Assembly: GCF_900112935.1 (NCBI RefSeq)
Contig: NZ_FONM01000002.1
Location: 124,001-188,000 of the forward strand
Length of the DNA: 64,000 bases
DNA from: Trichococcus pasteurii
GTDB lineage: Bacteria; Bacillota; Bacilli; Lactobacillales; Aerococcaceae
Direction: 5' to 3'
A program made the translations under genes and the position numbers. The number at the start of each line of letters is the position of its first letter. Within the stretch, counting starts at the first letter, position 1. The notes beneath the pieces are model-generated. The model did no database searches. It was not told the origin of the DNA and was given only the letters and a program-made list of their open reading frames with translations. Shown piece by piece: positions 56,777-64,000 of the stretch.

Positions 56777-57493
56777 TCAAATCAACAATAGATGCAGCCA
56801 AAAGGGGGCGAAATAGGCTCCGCCCATGGCAATGAGAAAGAAGACTTTCCAGATAAGGCTAGGGATATATGTTCTTGTCGCCAAGGCCGCCCCGTCCCAC
56901 TGGCTGTCACTTTTCAGAAGCAAAACGATGAAAAATTGATGCGCCAATCCAAGCATGTACCAGACGACGAAACCGATTGTGATGACATCCAACGATTGAT
57001 AAATCAGCAAAAGGAAACTGGAGTTATCACGGTAAATCAAAATCGAACTGCCGATCACAATCAGGATGATCAGATTCTGCCAAAAACTCTTCTCCTTCGC
57101 CAACAAATTGGTAAGCAAATAGAAAATTAAGAAAAGGGGAATGATCCACAGCAGCTGTCCATGCAGATACAAATAAGCCATCACCAGAAAGAACAATGCC
57201 TGCGATAAATAGCCGCCCAGCAGGCTAAAAAACATCCCCAATCCGCTGCGGTTTCCGATTTCGGCTACACCGAGGATGCCGCCGTTTTTGACAATGGAGG
57301 GAAGGATATTAAATTTTACCGATTGGATGCTTCCGCCCCATATGCGCGCCGTCAGAGCATGGCCGCATTCATGGATGATGACGTTGGGGAGGTCCAGATA
57401 AATGCCGAACGTATAAGCCAACATGCCGCGGCTGGAAAAGGTGAAATAGCCCATCGCCAAAAAAATGGCAATCAATACGGAAATGTCAAACAT
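56777..57493 (-). CDS. M50-family membrane metallopeptidase
   Basis: 238 residues, about six predicted membrane helices. The zinc motif is HECGH at residues 41-45 (VIIHECGHALTARIWGG). It lacks a PDZ domain and is far shorter than RseP, like the B. subtilis YwhC or peptidase M50B-like minimal group. The second zinc ligand, usually in a later NxxPxxxLDG motif, is not seen clearly, so activity is uncertain. The frame extends to 57586, but the ATG at 57493 follows GGAGG. Substrate unknown. Confidence 0.8.
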   Translation of the reverse strand: MFDISVLIAIFLAMGYFTFSSRGMLAYTFGIYLDLPNVIIHECGHALTARIWGGSIQSVKFNILPSIVKNGGILGVAEIGNRSGLGMFFSLLGGYLSQALFFLVMAYLYLHGQLLWIIPLFLIFYLLTNLLAKEKSFWQNLIILIVIGSSILIYRDNSSFLLLIYQSLDVITIGFVVWYMLGLAHQFFIVLLLKSDSQWDGAALATRTYIPSLIWKVFFLIAMGGAYFAPFWLHLLLI

Positions 57494-57621
57494 ACTATAT
57501 CCTCCTTTCGATACATACATAAATACTTTCCCAAGAGGATAACATGCAAATTTTATTTTATTGTGAAGATGGTAAGGAATTATCATGGTTTAGTCCAATT
57601 GCGTCCCTATATAGCGAGAAA

Positions 57622-57651
57622 CCTTCCTTTCGATAAAATCTGAAAGGAAGG
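57622..57651. terminator. hairpin downstream of the DUF1002 gene
   Basis: CCTTCCTTTC against GAAAGGAAGG, 10-base loop. It follows the DUF1002 gene on the minus strand with only three T residues, and is also a candidate + strand terminator with CTTCTTT. Confidence 0.6.
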
Positions 57652-57682
57652 CTTCTTTATCATTCAGCTTGTAAAGCTTCAA

Positions 57683-58651
57683 TTATTCGGTTTCAGTCGT
57701 TGTGCTGTCTTTCCCGCCGAAAAGGTTCGTGAAGAACTGGACGATGGATTCCCAAATGCCCATGCTGTCTTCTTTCAGTTGTTCCTGATCGACATTGCTC
57801 CAGGCTGTTTTTGCCTGTTCGAACAATTCTCCGCCAGTGGCTTGCAGTTCTTCACCGAAAGCGGCAATTTGCTCTTTTTGCTCAGGGGAAAGATTGATGT
57901 CTCCGAAATTGATCATCAGGTTCTGGATATTCGTGATATTGTCAGCGGACAGGATACTGTCAAGGTTGTAGTTCTTCAGCACATCCTCGACGATTTGGCG
58001 GATATCGTCAGCGCTGAGGGTGCCGTTGTTGGCATCCTTTGCTTCTTGGATGTCCTGTTTCATTTCCACGATCGCCGCATTCATCAATTCATCCGAATAG
58101 CCGCTGTTGGCTTGGTTTTCCTCGGTTACTGCAGAAGTGACGGCCAGTTCTTCCTGAGCGACTTCCACAGCGGCTGCATCCAGTGTGTTTCCAGAATCAG
58201 CGAAAGCTTTGTATACGCCTGCCAATGCCCCGGATCCGTCAACTGTGACGGCGGATGCCACCTTGATGTCCACATCCACAGCTCCGGCTGTGATGGCAGC
58301 ATTCTTGTATTGCGCCTCCGTGATGGCGGTGATGGTTTCAGGCGTCAGTATCTCCACCGATACAGCGCCATCGCTGTCGGCCGGTGTGATGTAGGTGCTG
58401 GAATAGACTTGGTTATAGGGATAATTATCCTGCAGCAGGGCGTTCAATTCGTTGACTGCCACAACTAATTCATTCGTTCCTTCAGCTACTCCGAGCGTTT
58501 CTCTTGTCTCCTCCAGTTGAGCGGCATTCAGACTCTCGCCGTATGTGAAAATCGGTTCGATCGCGACTTTATCGGCGAACGCTGCCGGAGCGGTAATTCC
58601 CAATAAGGTCAACGAAGCCAGACCTACTGTCACAAATTTTTTCAGTTTCAT
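57683..58651 (-). CDS. secreted DUF1002-family protein (YpuA-like)
   Basis: 322 residues with a clear signal peptide (KKFVTVGLASLTLLGITAPA, cleavage near AFA-DK). The mature part starts IEPIFTYGESLNAAQLEETRE without its last residues, typical of DUF1002, and contains repeated Asp/Ala/Gln-rich helices. The C-terminal about 60 residues (SMGIWESIVQFFTNLFGGKD) could form an amphipathic helix. Function unknown; B. subtilis YpuA is envelope-stress-induced. Start is well supported by signal peptide and an AAGG ribosome binding site. Confidence 0.85.
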   Translation of the reverse strand: MKLKKFVTVGLASLTLLGITAPAAFADKVAIEPIFTYGESLNAAQLEETRETLGVAEGTNELVVAVNELNALLQDNYPYNQVYSSTYITPADSDGAVSVEILTPETITAITEAQYKNAAITAGAVDVDIKVASAVTVDGSGALAGVYKAFADSGNTLDAAAVEVAQEELAVTSAVTEENQANSGYSDELMNAAIVEMKQDIQEAKDANNGTLSADDIRQIVEDVLKNYNLDSILSADNITNIQNLMINFGDINLSPEQKEQIAAFGEELQATGGELFEQAKTAWSNVDQEQLKEDSMGIWESIVQFFTNLFGGKDSTTTETE

Positions 58652-58764
58652 GCTTTAACCTTCTTTCTTTCGTAGCTTGCTAAAATTGTATCAAAGATGT
58701 CCTACGAAATGTATTATGATTTCATTAAATAAGTATGAAGCTTCCGCGACGTAAAGTCAAAGCA

Positions 58765-58833
58765 TTCCCAAAAAAGCCTGTTGTGCAGTTTCGTGCACAG
58801 TCGATCGCATCCAGGCTCGAAATCGTCTCAAAA
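58765..58833. repeat. left copy of a diverged direct repeat flanking the recombinase
   Basis: TTCCCAAAAAA (58765-58775), TTTCGTG (58789-58795), then 23 bases, then GAAATCGTCTCAAAA (58819-58833). The same blocks recur in the same order after the recombinase gene at 59568-59642, with TTTCGTG and GAAATCG exactly 30 bases apart in both copies. Confidence 0.7.
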
Positions 58834-58864
58834 GTCGTGTCTGCAGCCGACTAAATGATAGACA

Positions 58865-58905
58865 TTGCCACCAAATGAGGGAACACATGTATAATTGTGT
58901 TCCCT
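58865..58905 (+). promoter_or_regulatory. recombinase promoter embedded in a perfect 10-bp palindrome
   Basis: TTGCCA at 58865-58870 (-35, 19-bp spacer) and TATAAT at 58890-58895. The -10 lies exactly in the spacer of AGGGAACACA (58878-58887) and TGTGTTCCCT (58896-58905). A dimeric repressor bound here would block the promoter; a recombination site is the alternative reading. Confidence 0.6.
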
Positions 58906-59014
58906 GAGAAATGTTGATTTATCAACACCAAAATGGTATGCTTTTTTAAGCGAAATCAACCGAAAAACCCCGGATTTTGGAGGGGAAAAATAGAGGAAAC
59001 AAGAGGGCATTTAA

Positions 59015-59566
59015 GTGAATACCACCCACGCAATCAAAGACATCAGCCAAATCCAAACATTGATGGACGTTTATCCGCCTTATTCGAAAAATCGCCTGCT
59101 TTTGGAGTACGCAATCCGCACCGGCTTGCGCATAAGCGATATCCTGAACGTTAAGGTAGGGCAAGTACTGGGGAAAGAGTCGTACCAGATCGTGGAGATG
59201 AAAACGGGCAAGAAGAAAGAACTGGCCATCCACGACCGCTTGAAGCAATCCATCTCGGATTATGTGGAAAGGGAGGGACTGGCGGCAACTGATTACTTGT
59301 TCTATTCCAACGCCGACAAGAACAGTCACATCAAGCGCACGCAGGCGCATCGGATCATCGCGCATGCCGGGGATATGATCGGCATCACCTTGAGCGCCCA
59401 TTCGCTGCGGAAGAGCTTCGGCTACCATTCATATAAGCAGGGCGTAGATATTTCCTTGCTCCAAACAATCTTCCAGCACTCCTCACAAGCGGTCACGCTC
59501 CGCTATATCGACATCACCCAGGAGAACATCAACAACGTTTACAAACGCGTCGATTTCGGATTTTGA
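59015..59566 (+). CDS. solo tyrosine recombinase, catalytic domain only
   Basis: 183 residues starting at GTG. It lacks the N-terminal SAM-like core-binding domain of XerC/XerD (about 300 residues). The catalytic set looks complete: Arg39 (TGLRISDIL), a beta-hairpin Lys in KTGKKK (65-69), His129 and Arg132 (AHSLRKSFG), His155 (QHSSQAV) and Tyr164 (LRYIDI). In size it is close to FimB/FimE invertases. No phage, ICE or transposon genes are around it. Repeats flank the gene on both sides. It may act on those, on a remote site, or as a regulatory remnant. Confidence 0.85.
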   Translation: MNTTHAIKDISQIQTLMDVYPPYSKNRLLLEYAIRTGLRISDILNVKVGQVLGKESYQIVEMKTGKKKELAIHDRLKQSISDYVEREGLAATDYLFYSNADKNSHIKRTQAHRIIAHAGDMIGITLSAHSLRKSFGYHSYKQGVDISLLQTIFQHSSQAVTLRYIDITQENINNVYKRVDFGF

Positions 59567-59567
59567 C

Positions 59568-59645
59568 TTCCCAAAAAAATAAAGCATTTTGAGAGAATTT
59601 CGTGATGGTGGATGCGTCATCTAATTTGAAATCGTCTCAAAATGC
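59568..59645. repeat. right copy of the diverged direct repeat, with inverted partner
   Basis: TTCCCAAAAAA (59568-59578), TTTCGTG (59598-59604), GAAATCGTCTCAAAA (59628-59642). In addition GCATTTTGAGA (59584-59594) and TCTCAAAATGC (59635-59645) form an 11-bp perfect inverted repeat, so the GAAATC-N-TCTCAAAATGC element is present here in both orientations. Confidence 0.7.
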
Positions 59646-59662
59646 GTTTCCGCAAAAACAGC

Positions 59663-59706
59663 AAAAAGTGCACCTTGCCATCCAAAACGGCAGGGTGCAC
59701 TTTTTT
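59663..59706. terminator. bidirectional terminator between recombinase and pspA
   Basis: AAAAAGTGCACC-TTGCC against GGCAG-GGTGCACTTTTTT with a nine-base loop. Confidence 0.88.
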
Positions 59707-59720
59707 AATTTGACGGGGAT

Positions 59721-60398
59721 TTACAATCCCATATCTTTTTTCATTTTCTCAAGCTCATCTTCGACTGAGGCCGAGCCCTGGCTGGCGTATTTTTCTTCAA
59801 GAGCTTTGGCTTCATCGATCGGTGTCATGTTCAGCTCGGACATCGCATTTGCTTCATCCAACATTTTGTCGGCTTTTTCTTCCATACGTTCGAAGGAGCT
59901 CATGGCACCTTTCGTGCTCGCGATGGAATCCGTCGCTTTGTTCAGAGTTTCTTGGGTTTTGGCGACCGCCATCTTGGATTTGATCATTTCGCGGCGGGAT
60001 TTGAGCGTTTCGATGTCGGTTGCCAGTTTATCGTGCATCTGGCGCATCTTGACGGCATTCTCATGCGCCGAAGCGTATGAAGTAGCCAGTCCTGCACCGA
60101 CATTTTCCAATTCCTGCTTTTTGGTCAGGAAGATGCGGGCGTCGTTCTCATTGCCGGCTTCCAAGGCTTTTTTGGCATAATCGGTGTATTTGATGACTTC
60201 CGCTTGATTTTCATCGACCAAACGCTTGGTCCGGGTCTCCTCGGCCATGACGCCGGCTGTGCTTCTTTTGACTTCAGCCAAATCTTCCATCATGTCTCGC
60301 AGGTATTGATCGATCATTTTTGCCGGATTTTCCATTTTGTCGATCAAAGCGTTGATGTTCGCACTGATGATATCCGAGAATCTTTCTAATATTGCCAT
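59721..60398 (-). CDS. pspA: PspA/IM30 family protein
   Basis: 225 residues, almost entirely alpha-helical coiled coil, typical of the phage-shock-protein A/ESCRT-III-like membrane-stabilising family. N-terminal helix MAILERFSDIISANINALI is the amphipathic membrane-binding helix, followed by KMENPAKMIDQYLRDM. The frame extends to 60494, overlapping the upstream gene, but the ATG at 60398 with GGAGG gives the proper N-terminus. It lies 13 bases after the TPM-domain gene, so the two form an envelope-stress operon. Confidence 0.92.
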   Translation of the reverse strand: MAILERFSDIISANINALIDKMENPAKMIDQYLRDMMEDLAEVKRSTAGVMAEETRTKRLVDENQAEVIKYTDYAKKALEAGNENDARIFLTKKQELENVGAGLATSYASAHENAVKMRQMHDKLATDIETLKSRREMIKSKMAVAKTQETLNKATDSIASTKGAMSSFERMEEKADKMLDEANAMSELNMTPIDEAKALEEKYASQGSASVEDELEKMKKDMGL

Positions 60399-60411
60399 TT
60401 CAGTTTCCTCC

Positions 60412-61560
60412 TTATGGGTTCGTGTCTTCCTGGGTTTCGTCTTCTGCCTGCGGGGTAGGGCTGGTATCGACTTGCCGCGAGACATCGGCATCATATTTTT
60501 TCGTGAGTTCTTCCGCCTCTGTGTTGCCGAATGTATCCAACGGCGTCTTCAGGATGTCTTCGGTTTGCTGCGCTTCCAGATTCTTTTGTTTTTTTGCATG
60601 CCGCCACCAGAAGAACAGAAGGGCGAGCAGGATAATGACGCCGAACACAATCAGAACAGCGATCCACGGGGAACGCGTCACTTCCATGATGCGATCCGCG
60701 GAATCCCGGAAAGCGTCACTGAAGAATTCTTCATCCGTTTTGTTGTCGTCATAATAGTAGGAATCGATGTAATCAAGCAAGACATCGCCGGCCTCTGTAT
60801 CGATTACAGTGGCCGCCTGGGTACCGACCACATAATAATCCATGTACATGCTGGACTGATATTCGAAGAATACCAACAGCAGATGGGCCTCGTCCGCAAA
60901 TAGTTCGTCATATTTTTTGTTCGCGAAGTTTTCCAAATCCTCCATCGAGGGATTCGTCGAACCGTCGATGTCATCCGTCAAGTATAGATAGGGTTGCACG
61001 CCGGTTTTCTCGTAGAAATGCTTCAATCCCGAGGTCAATTCAGAACGGTTTCCGATCCAACCGATCGTGTCTGTGTAATAATCCGTTTCCGTAACGGAAC
61101 CCGTTGGAAGGGGCTCCCGTTCCACTGTAGAAAGGGTGATTTCGCTGTTCCCGCCTGAACCGGAAAGAGAAGATCCCGTATTGAAGGAGAAAATCAAACC
61201 GAAAACAATAGCCAGAATGATCACGACCAATGCGATCGTACCGCAGCCTAAACCGCAGCCCGGTGCACCTCTAGGGCTACCACCAGAATAATTGGGACCG
61301 CCGGAAGATGGGCCTCTGATAATGGGGCCACTCCTGAAAATCGGACCACTTGAACCGGAAGAACGGGGGATATTAAACCCACCGCCCCCAAACGATCCGC
61401 TACTTCCTTTGCTTCCACCACCACGACCACTTTTGCTGCTGCCGAAAGATCCGCCCCCAAAAGAACTGCCGCGACCACCGCTGCTACGGCCTCCGCCACC
61501 ACGGCTTCCACCGAAAGAACCACCACCTCCCCGTGATCCGCCACCGCCTCCTCTTGCCAT
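60412..61560 (-). CDS. TPM-domain membrane protein with Gly/Ser-rich N-terminus
   Basis: 382 residues. Residues 1-about 105 are a Gly/Ser/Arg low-complexity segment (repeats of RGGGG and SFGGG). A transmembrane helix follows at about 110-128 (TIALVVIILAIVFGLIFSF), then an extracellular TPM-like domain (about 165-290: LKHFYEKTGVQPYLYLTDDI, HLLLVFFEYQSS) and a second helix at about 300-325, ending in an acidic cytoplasmic tail. The ATG at 61560 follows an AAGGAGG ribosome binding site. TPM domains occur in photosystem repair and envelope proteins. Coupled to pspA. Confidence 0.8.
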   Translation of the reverse strand: MARGGGGGSRGGGGSFGGSRGGGGRSSGGRGSSFGGGSFGSSKSGRGGGSKGSSGSFGGGGFNIPRSSGSSGPIFRSGPIIRGPSSGGPNYSGGSPRGAPGCGLGCGTIALVVIILAIVFGLIFSFNTGSSLSGSGGNSEITLSTVEREPLPTGSVTETDYYTDTIGWIGNRSELTSGLKHFYEKTGVQPYLYLTDDIDGSTNPSMEDLENFANKKYDELFADEAHLLLVFFEYQSSMYMDYYVVGTQAATVIDTEAGDVLLDYIDSYYYDDNKTDEEFFSDAFRDSADRIMEVTRSPWIAVLIVFGVIILLALLFFWWRHAKKQKNLEAQQTEDILKTPLDTFGNTEAEELTKKYDADVSRQVDTSPTPQAEDETQEDTNP

Positions 61561-61600
61561 ACATACACCTCCTTGAGTACTTGTTTTCCTCATCAAAGTC

Positions 61601-61629
61601 AATCTATCACAGTGTGCAAGCGCTGTCAA
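61601..61629 (-). promoter_or_regulatory. sigma-A promoter of the TPM-pspA operon
   Basis: On the minus strand: consensus TTGACA-type -35 (TTGACA at 61629-61624), 17-bp spacer, TAGATT at 61606-61601, 41 bp before the start codon. Confidence 0.75.
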
Positions 61630-61681
61630 TTTAAAGCCATTGGATAAATATGACAACACTTACAGCCCTCAGAAAACGTAT

Positions 61682-61696
61682 GTCAGATTTTCTGAC
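61682..61696. repeat. palindrome in the divergent promoter region
   Basis: GTCAGA-TTT-TCTGAC, perfect 6-bp arms, between the TPM-pspA promoter and the peroxiredoxin-like gene; a candidate operator for either. Confidence 0.45.
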
Positions 61697-61836
61697 GAAT
61701 AATGTAACAATATCATCGACAAAATCAGAAAGAAACGGTAAGATATTCTTACATAGAATCAACAAATTGTGTTAATTGAACGGCAAACCGCATCAGGAAC
61801 ACCCTGTTGCGGGAAAATGCGGAAGGGGTGGGCCAA

Positions 61837-62391
61837 GTGAAGTTGACCGAAGGAACAGAAATAGACGATTTTTTATTTTTGACGAAGAATGGGAATTTTG
61901 AAAGTTTCCGACCTCAGCTGAAACGTGATTTCACTGCCGTGTTTTTCCTGAGACATCTGGGCTGCGGCATGAGTCAACTGGATATGCTGAAATACCGGGA
62001 TGCCTATCATTTCCTCCAAGATCAGGGGATCGAGATCCTGATGGTGATACAAGGGGCAGAAGCCGCTGTTTCCGAAAGAACAGCAAAAATGAAAATCCCA
62101 TATACCGTCATAGCAGACCCTGAGCAATCCTTATACGAACACTTTGATATCCCTTCATCGGATTCGATGCGCAATCTTGTTTACGGCGTTTCCGAAGAAA
62201 AACTGCTGGAATTCGAATACTATGGGATCGAATGTCAACGTTTTGAGGGAAATGAACTGCAACTGCAAGCGACAATCGTCGTCGACAGAAGAGGGCAAGT
62301 TGTTTTGAGCCATTACTCAGCAAATATAAGCGACGTGCCATCTCCATCAGAATTGTACCAAATGCTGCAGGCTATGCCTGTAAGAAGCTGA
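61837..62391 (+). CDS. AhpC/TSA-type peroxiredoxin-like protein
   Basis: 184 residues, thioredoxin fold. The peroxidatic cysteine position is Cys43 in FFLRHLGCGMSQLDM; a second resolving cysteine is not at the CxxC place (Ser46 instead), though Cys at about 135 (GIECQRF) exists. It matches the AhpC/TSA/redoxin-like family with the RHxGC motif. It probably reduces peroxides or acts as a thiol oxidoreductase. Start: GTG at 61837 with GGAAGGGGTGG ahead; a TTG at 61807 is in frame but has no ribosome binding site. Confidence 0.75.
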   Translation: MKLTEGTEIDDFLFLTKNGNFESFRPQLKRDFTAVFFLRHLGCGMSQLDMLKYRDAYHFLQDQGIEILMVIQGAEAAVSERTAKMKIPYTVIADPEQSLYEHFDIPSSDSMRNLVYGVSEEKLLEFEYYGIECQRFEGNELQLQATIVVDRRGQVVLSHYSANISDVPSPSELYQMLQAMPVRS

Positions 62392-62404
62392 AAATAAAAA
62401 ACAG

Positions 62405-62455
62405 AAGCGAATGCGACCATTTCCCTAGAGTAGGAAAGGGCGCATCCGCTTTTTT
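62405..62455 (+). terminator. intrinsic terminator after the peroxiredoxin-like gene
   Basis: AAGCG-ATGCG against CGCAT-CGCTT with inner pairing, then TTTTTT. Confidence 0.88.
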
Positions 62456-62563
62456 GTAGTCTTTCCTCCAAACGTTATCATTCGTCCAATCAGCTCCCAT
62501 GGTGTTAATATATAGGTGTAAACGACATTGGTAGCCTGTCTGGAGCAAGGAGTGAATGGTACT

Positions 62564-62947
62564 ATGAAAAACGTAACAGTCAACAGATTGAAATTGGAGC
62601 AGTTTTTGCTGGGTCTGAAAGAAAGGGTGGCTCCGGAACACAAGAGTCAAGCGGAACAAGATATCCTGACCTTCATGGAAGAAATCGTAATCGAACAAAG
62701 AAAAAACGTGAATTATGATGATTTGATCAGGAAGGTTCAGTCCTATTCAGGTTGTAATCGTGCTTATCTGGAATCTGAGCTCGACGTCCGTATGAACAAA
62801 TTTCCCCATGGTTCTTTAGCCGAACTGGTCGTCAACAGCGTGGATACTGATGATTATCTCACATTGCTGGAAATCGAAAATCCTACTGCATCAGATTTAG
62901 GATTTCTTGAGGAAGTCAAAGAAAAGCTTTTTGCGTATTTCGACTGA
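62564..62947 (+). CDS. small acidic protein of unknown function
   Basis: 127 residues, acidic, largely helical by eye (KLEQFLLGLKERVAPEHKSQ near the start). No motif or family recognised. Two cysteine-containing or basic stretches (RKVQSYSGCNRAYL) carry the only Cys. The frame opens at 62528, but the ATG at 62564 has AAGGAG upstream. It is a single gene with a hairpin downstream. Codon use is like its neighbours, so it is likely a true gene. Confidence 0.65.
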   Translation: MKNVTVNRLKLEQFLLGLKERVAPEHKSQAEQDILTFMEEIVIEQRKNVNYDDLIRKVQSYSGCNRAYLESELDVRMNKFPHGSLAELVVNSVDTDDYLTLLEIENPTASDLGFLEEVKEKLFAYFD

Positions 62948-62966
62948 CAACTATAATGTTTAATCA

Positions 62967-63012
62967 GGCTTATCTGTGTTTCGGGCAGGATTTTATCCAG
63001 CTCAGATAAGCC
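62967..63012 (+). terminator. hairpin after the small acidic protein gene
   Basis: GGCTTATCTG against CAGATAAGCC with a 26-base loop; no clear T-run follows, so termination is uncertain. Confidence 0.5.
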
Positions 63013-63226
63013 GATTTGTATTTCAGGACCATACTAGGCCTGTTTATATGAAAAATTTCGTTAGTCGCGTCAAATAACCCAAATACCAGTGCAAACCTTC
63101 CTGTCCCTTAAGTTTCCTCCAAAAGTGGCTCAATAACTTTAATCAGCTGGCCCTTCAGCAATAATTATCTGCAGCGACCTGATTATGTCCATCCATGTCA
63201 ATCTAATCCATAAATGCTTGTAATGG

Positions 63227-63262
63227 CTGGCAATCCAACTATTTATTTTGTTTGATTGCCAG
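63227..63262. repeat. 9-bp inverted repeat in the noncoding region
   Basis: CTGGCAATC at 63227-63235 and GATTGCCAG at 63254-63262 with an 18-base AT-rich loop. No T-run follows. Confidence 0.55.
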
Positions 63263-63520
63263 TATTTATGACTTGATTAACCCTGAAGCAACGAATCCAA
63301 CGGATGAATATGAAAAATAATGCCTTTGTTGCTAATAATTATCAATAGATAACCTGAGGCGTTTTTCGACCGAAAAAAACCTGGAAAACGGGGGATTATG
63401 GCCGTTTGGAATCTTATACAGAAAAATTCTATATTCAAGTTTACATAATATATATTATACTAAGTTATGTGTAAAAGTTATCAGAAACCGCAATAATCGA
63501 ATTCTACCTGACCGCACCAT

Positions 63521-63569
63521 ATAAAAATAGCAAAATTGCGAAATGATCACATTCTTCACAATTTTGCTA
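63521..63569 (-). terminator. intrinsic terminator of coaBC
   Basis: On the minus strand: TAGCAAAATTG, 20-base loop, CAATTTTGCTA, then TTTTTAT. Confidence 0.85.
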
Positions 63570-63597
63570 CATTATGTTATTTATTTGTCATTTTAAC

Positions 63598-64000
63598 TTA
63601 TTCCGTGCCCATTTCATCATGCATCGATTCGATGGCTGCATACAGAATTTCTTCAGCAATCAAATCTTTTGATCTCACCGAAATTTGGATCGGTTCTTTG
63701 TCAACTTGGTAAATGATTACTTCATTTGTATCTTTGTTGAAACCTGCATATTCTTTCGAAACGTCATTCGCTACGATCATATCCGCGTTTTTGCGATTCA
63801 GTTTGTCCATTGCATACCGTTCGACTTCGTGCGTTTCAGCCGCAAAACCGATCAAAAATTGGCCTGTTTTTCTTTTTCCGAGCTCAGCCAAGATATCCGT
63901 TGTTTTCTCCAAAACCAAATTCATATCCTCGTTTGTTTTCTTGATTTTGACTGTCGCTTGCGTTTTCGGTCTGTAGTCAGATACAGCCGCAGCCATGATG
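63598..64000 (-). CDS. coaBC: coaBC, phosphopantothenoylcysteine synthetase domain, 3' part
   Basis: The C-terminal 133 or so residues of the CoaB domain, which ligates cysteine to phosphopantothenate using CTP in coenzyme A synthesis. Signature stretches are MAAAVSDYRP at the window edge, LVLEKTTDILAELGKRK near it, IGFAAETHEVERYAMDKLNRK and MIVANDVS. The frame is open to the right edge, so the gene is partial. Whether it is a fused CoaBC or, as in streptococci, a separate CoaB cannot be seen from this part. Confidence 0.88.
   Translation of the reverse strand, partial: IMAAAVSDYRPKTQATVKIKKTNEDMNLVLEKTTDILAELGKRKTGQFLIGFAAETHEVERYAMDKLNRKNADMIVANDVSKEYAGFNKDTNEVIIYQVDKEPIQISVRSKDLIAEEILYAAIESMHDEMGTE

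Larger units (their letters stand above)
58652..59014. other. 363-bp intergenic region before the solo recombinase
   Basis: No gene. It holds the left member of a diverged direct repeat (58765-58833), the recombinase promoter palindrome (58865-58905) and a second palindrome TGTTGAT-TT-ATCAACA (58912-58927). Confidence 0.7.
62948..63597. other. 650-bp AT-rich noncoding region
   Basis: No gene was recognised on either strand. It contains the hairpin at 62967-63012, an inverted repeat at 63227-63262, a possible + strand promoter (TTCAAG at 63434-63439 and TATACT at 63456-63461, 16-bp spacer) and the coaBC terminator at 63521-63569. It may hold a small RNA or decayed coding sequence. Confidence 0.6.

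Noticed and set aside
59015-59566. Recombinase as evidence for a prophage or ICE
   Set aside because: No phage structural, relaxase, excisionase or tRNA att gene nearby; only local repeats.

Overview
The window reads as a chromosomal segment of a low-to-mid GC Gram-positive bacterium. The polC-type replicase, the order rpsB-tsf-pyrH-frr-uppS-cdsA-rseP-polC-rimP-nusA-rnpM-ylxQ-infB-rbfA, the strong ribosome binding sites, the GW-repeat wall protein and the NreABC nitrate/oxygen sensor together point to Lactobacillales. Carnobacteriaceae (for example Trichococcus) is my best guess, because siroheme nitrite reductase and pyruvate:ferredoxin oxidoreductase are uncommon elsewhere in that order. 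This placement is inference; no 16S rRNA gene is present. No rRNA, tRNA, CRISPR array, insertion sequence or prophage was recognised.

Region 1 (1-17.9 kb) is core information processing on the + strand: the 3' part of an SNF2 helicase, then translation (rpsB, tsf, frr), UMP kinase (pyrH), lipid and cell-envelope precursors (uppS, cdsA), the site-2 protease rseP, DNA polymerase III PolC, and the rimP-nusA-rnpM-ylxQ-infB-rbfA operon. proS, usually found between rseP and polC, is absent. A perfect intrinsic terminator lies between the rimP promoter and rimP and looks like an attenuator.

Region 2 (18-21.3 kb) holds a secreted C39-like peptidase, an SF0329-family protein and an APC amino acid permease. 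Region 3 (21.4-30.9 kb) is a nitrite module: nreABC (nitrate/oxygen sensing), sirB and sirC (siroheme), nirB and nirD (NADH nitrite reductase), cobA (SUMT), nirC (nitrite channel), and hemC and hemD (porphobilinogen to uroporphyrinogen III). A near-consensus NreC palindrome sits upstream of nirB, so the locus probably controls itself. The earlier genes hemA, hemL and hemB are not in the window.

Region 4 (31-44.6 kb) carries nadR, cysK, a three-gene glycosyltransferase/phosphodiester glycosidase/membrane protein operon, a metallophosphoesterase, a membrane-anchored nuclease, a VanZ protein, a Lon-family protease, an L,D-transpeptidase with six GW-type repeats, and a nitrilase-family amidase. 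Region 5 (44.8-50.1 kb) has pyruvate:ferredoxin oxidoreductase and a 418-residue protein whose two ends look like the two halves of a proteasome-type Ntn hydrolase split by a large insertion. This is the most interesting gene of the window.

Region 6 (50.2-64 kb) is accessory: a fourfold-repeat membrane protein, a PRiA4_ORF3-family protein, an AEC transporter behind an 11-bp inverted repeat, uridine kinase, a TrmB-type regulator coupled to a PLP decarboxylase, an orphan nucleotidyltransferase-like protein, an M50 peptidase, a DUF1002 protein, a solo tyrosine recombinase flanked by diverged direct repeats, a PspA/TPM envelope-stress pair, a peroxiredoxin-like protein, a small unknown protein, a 650-bp noncoding stretch and the 3' end of coaBC.
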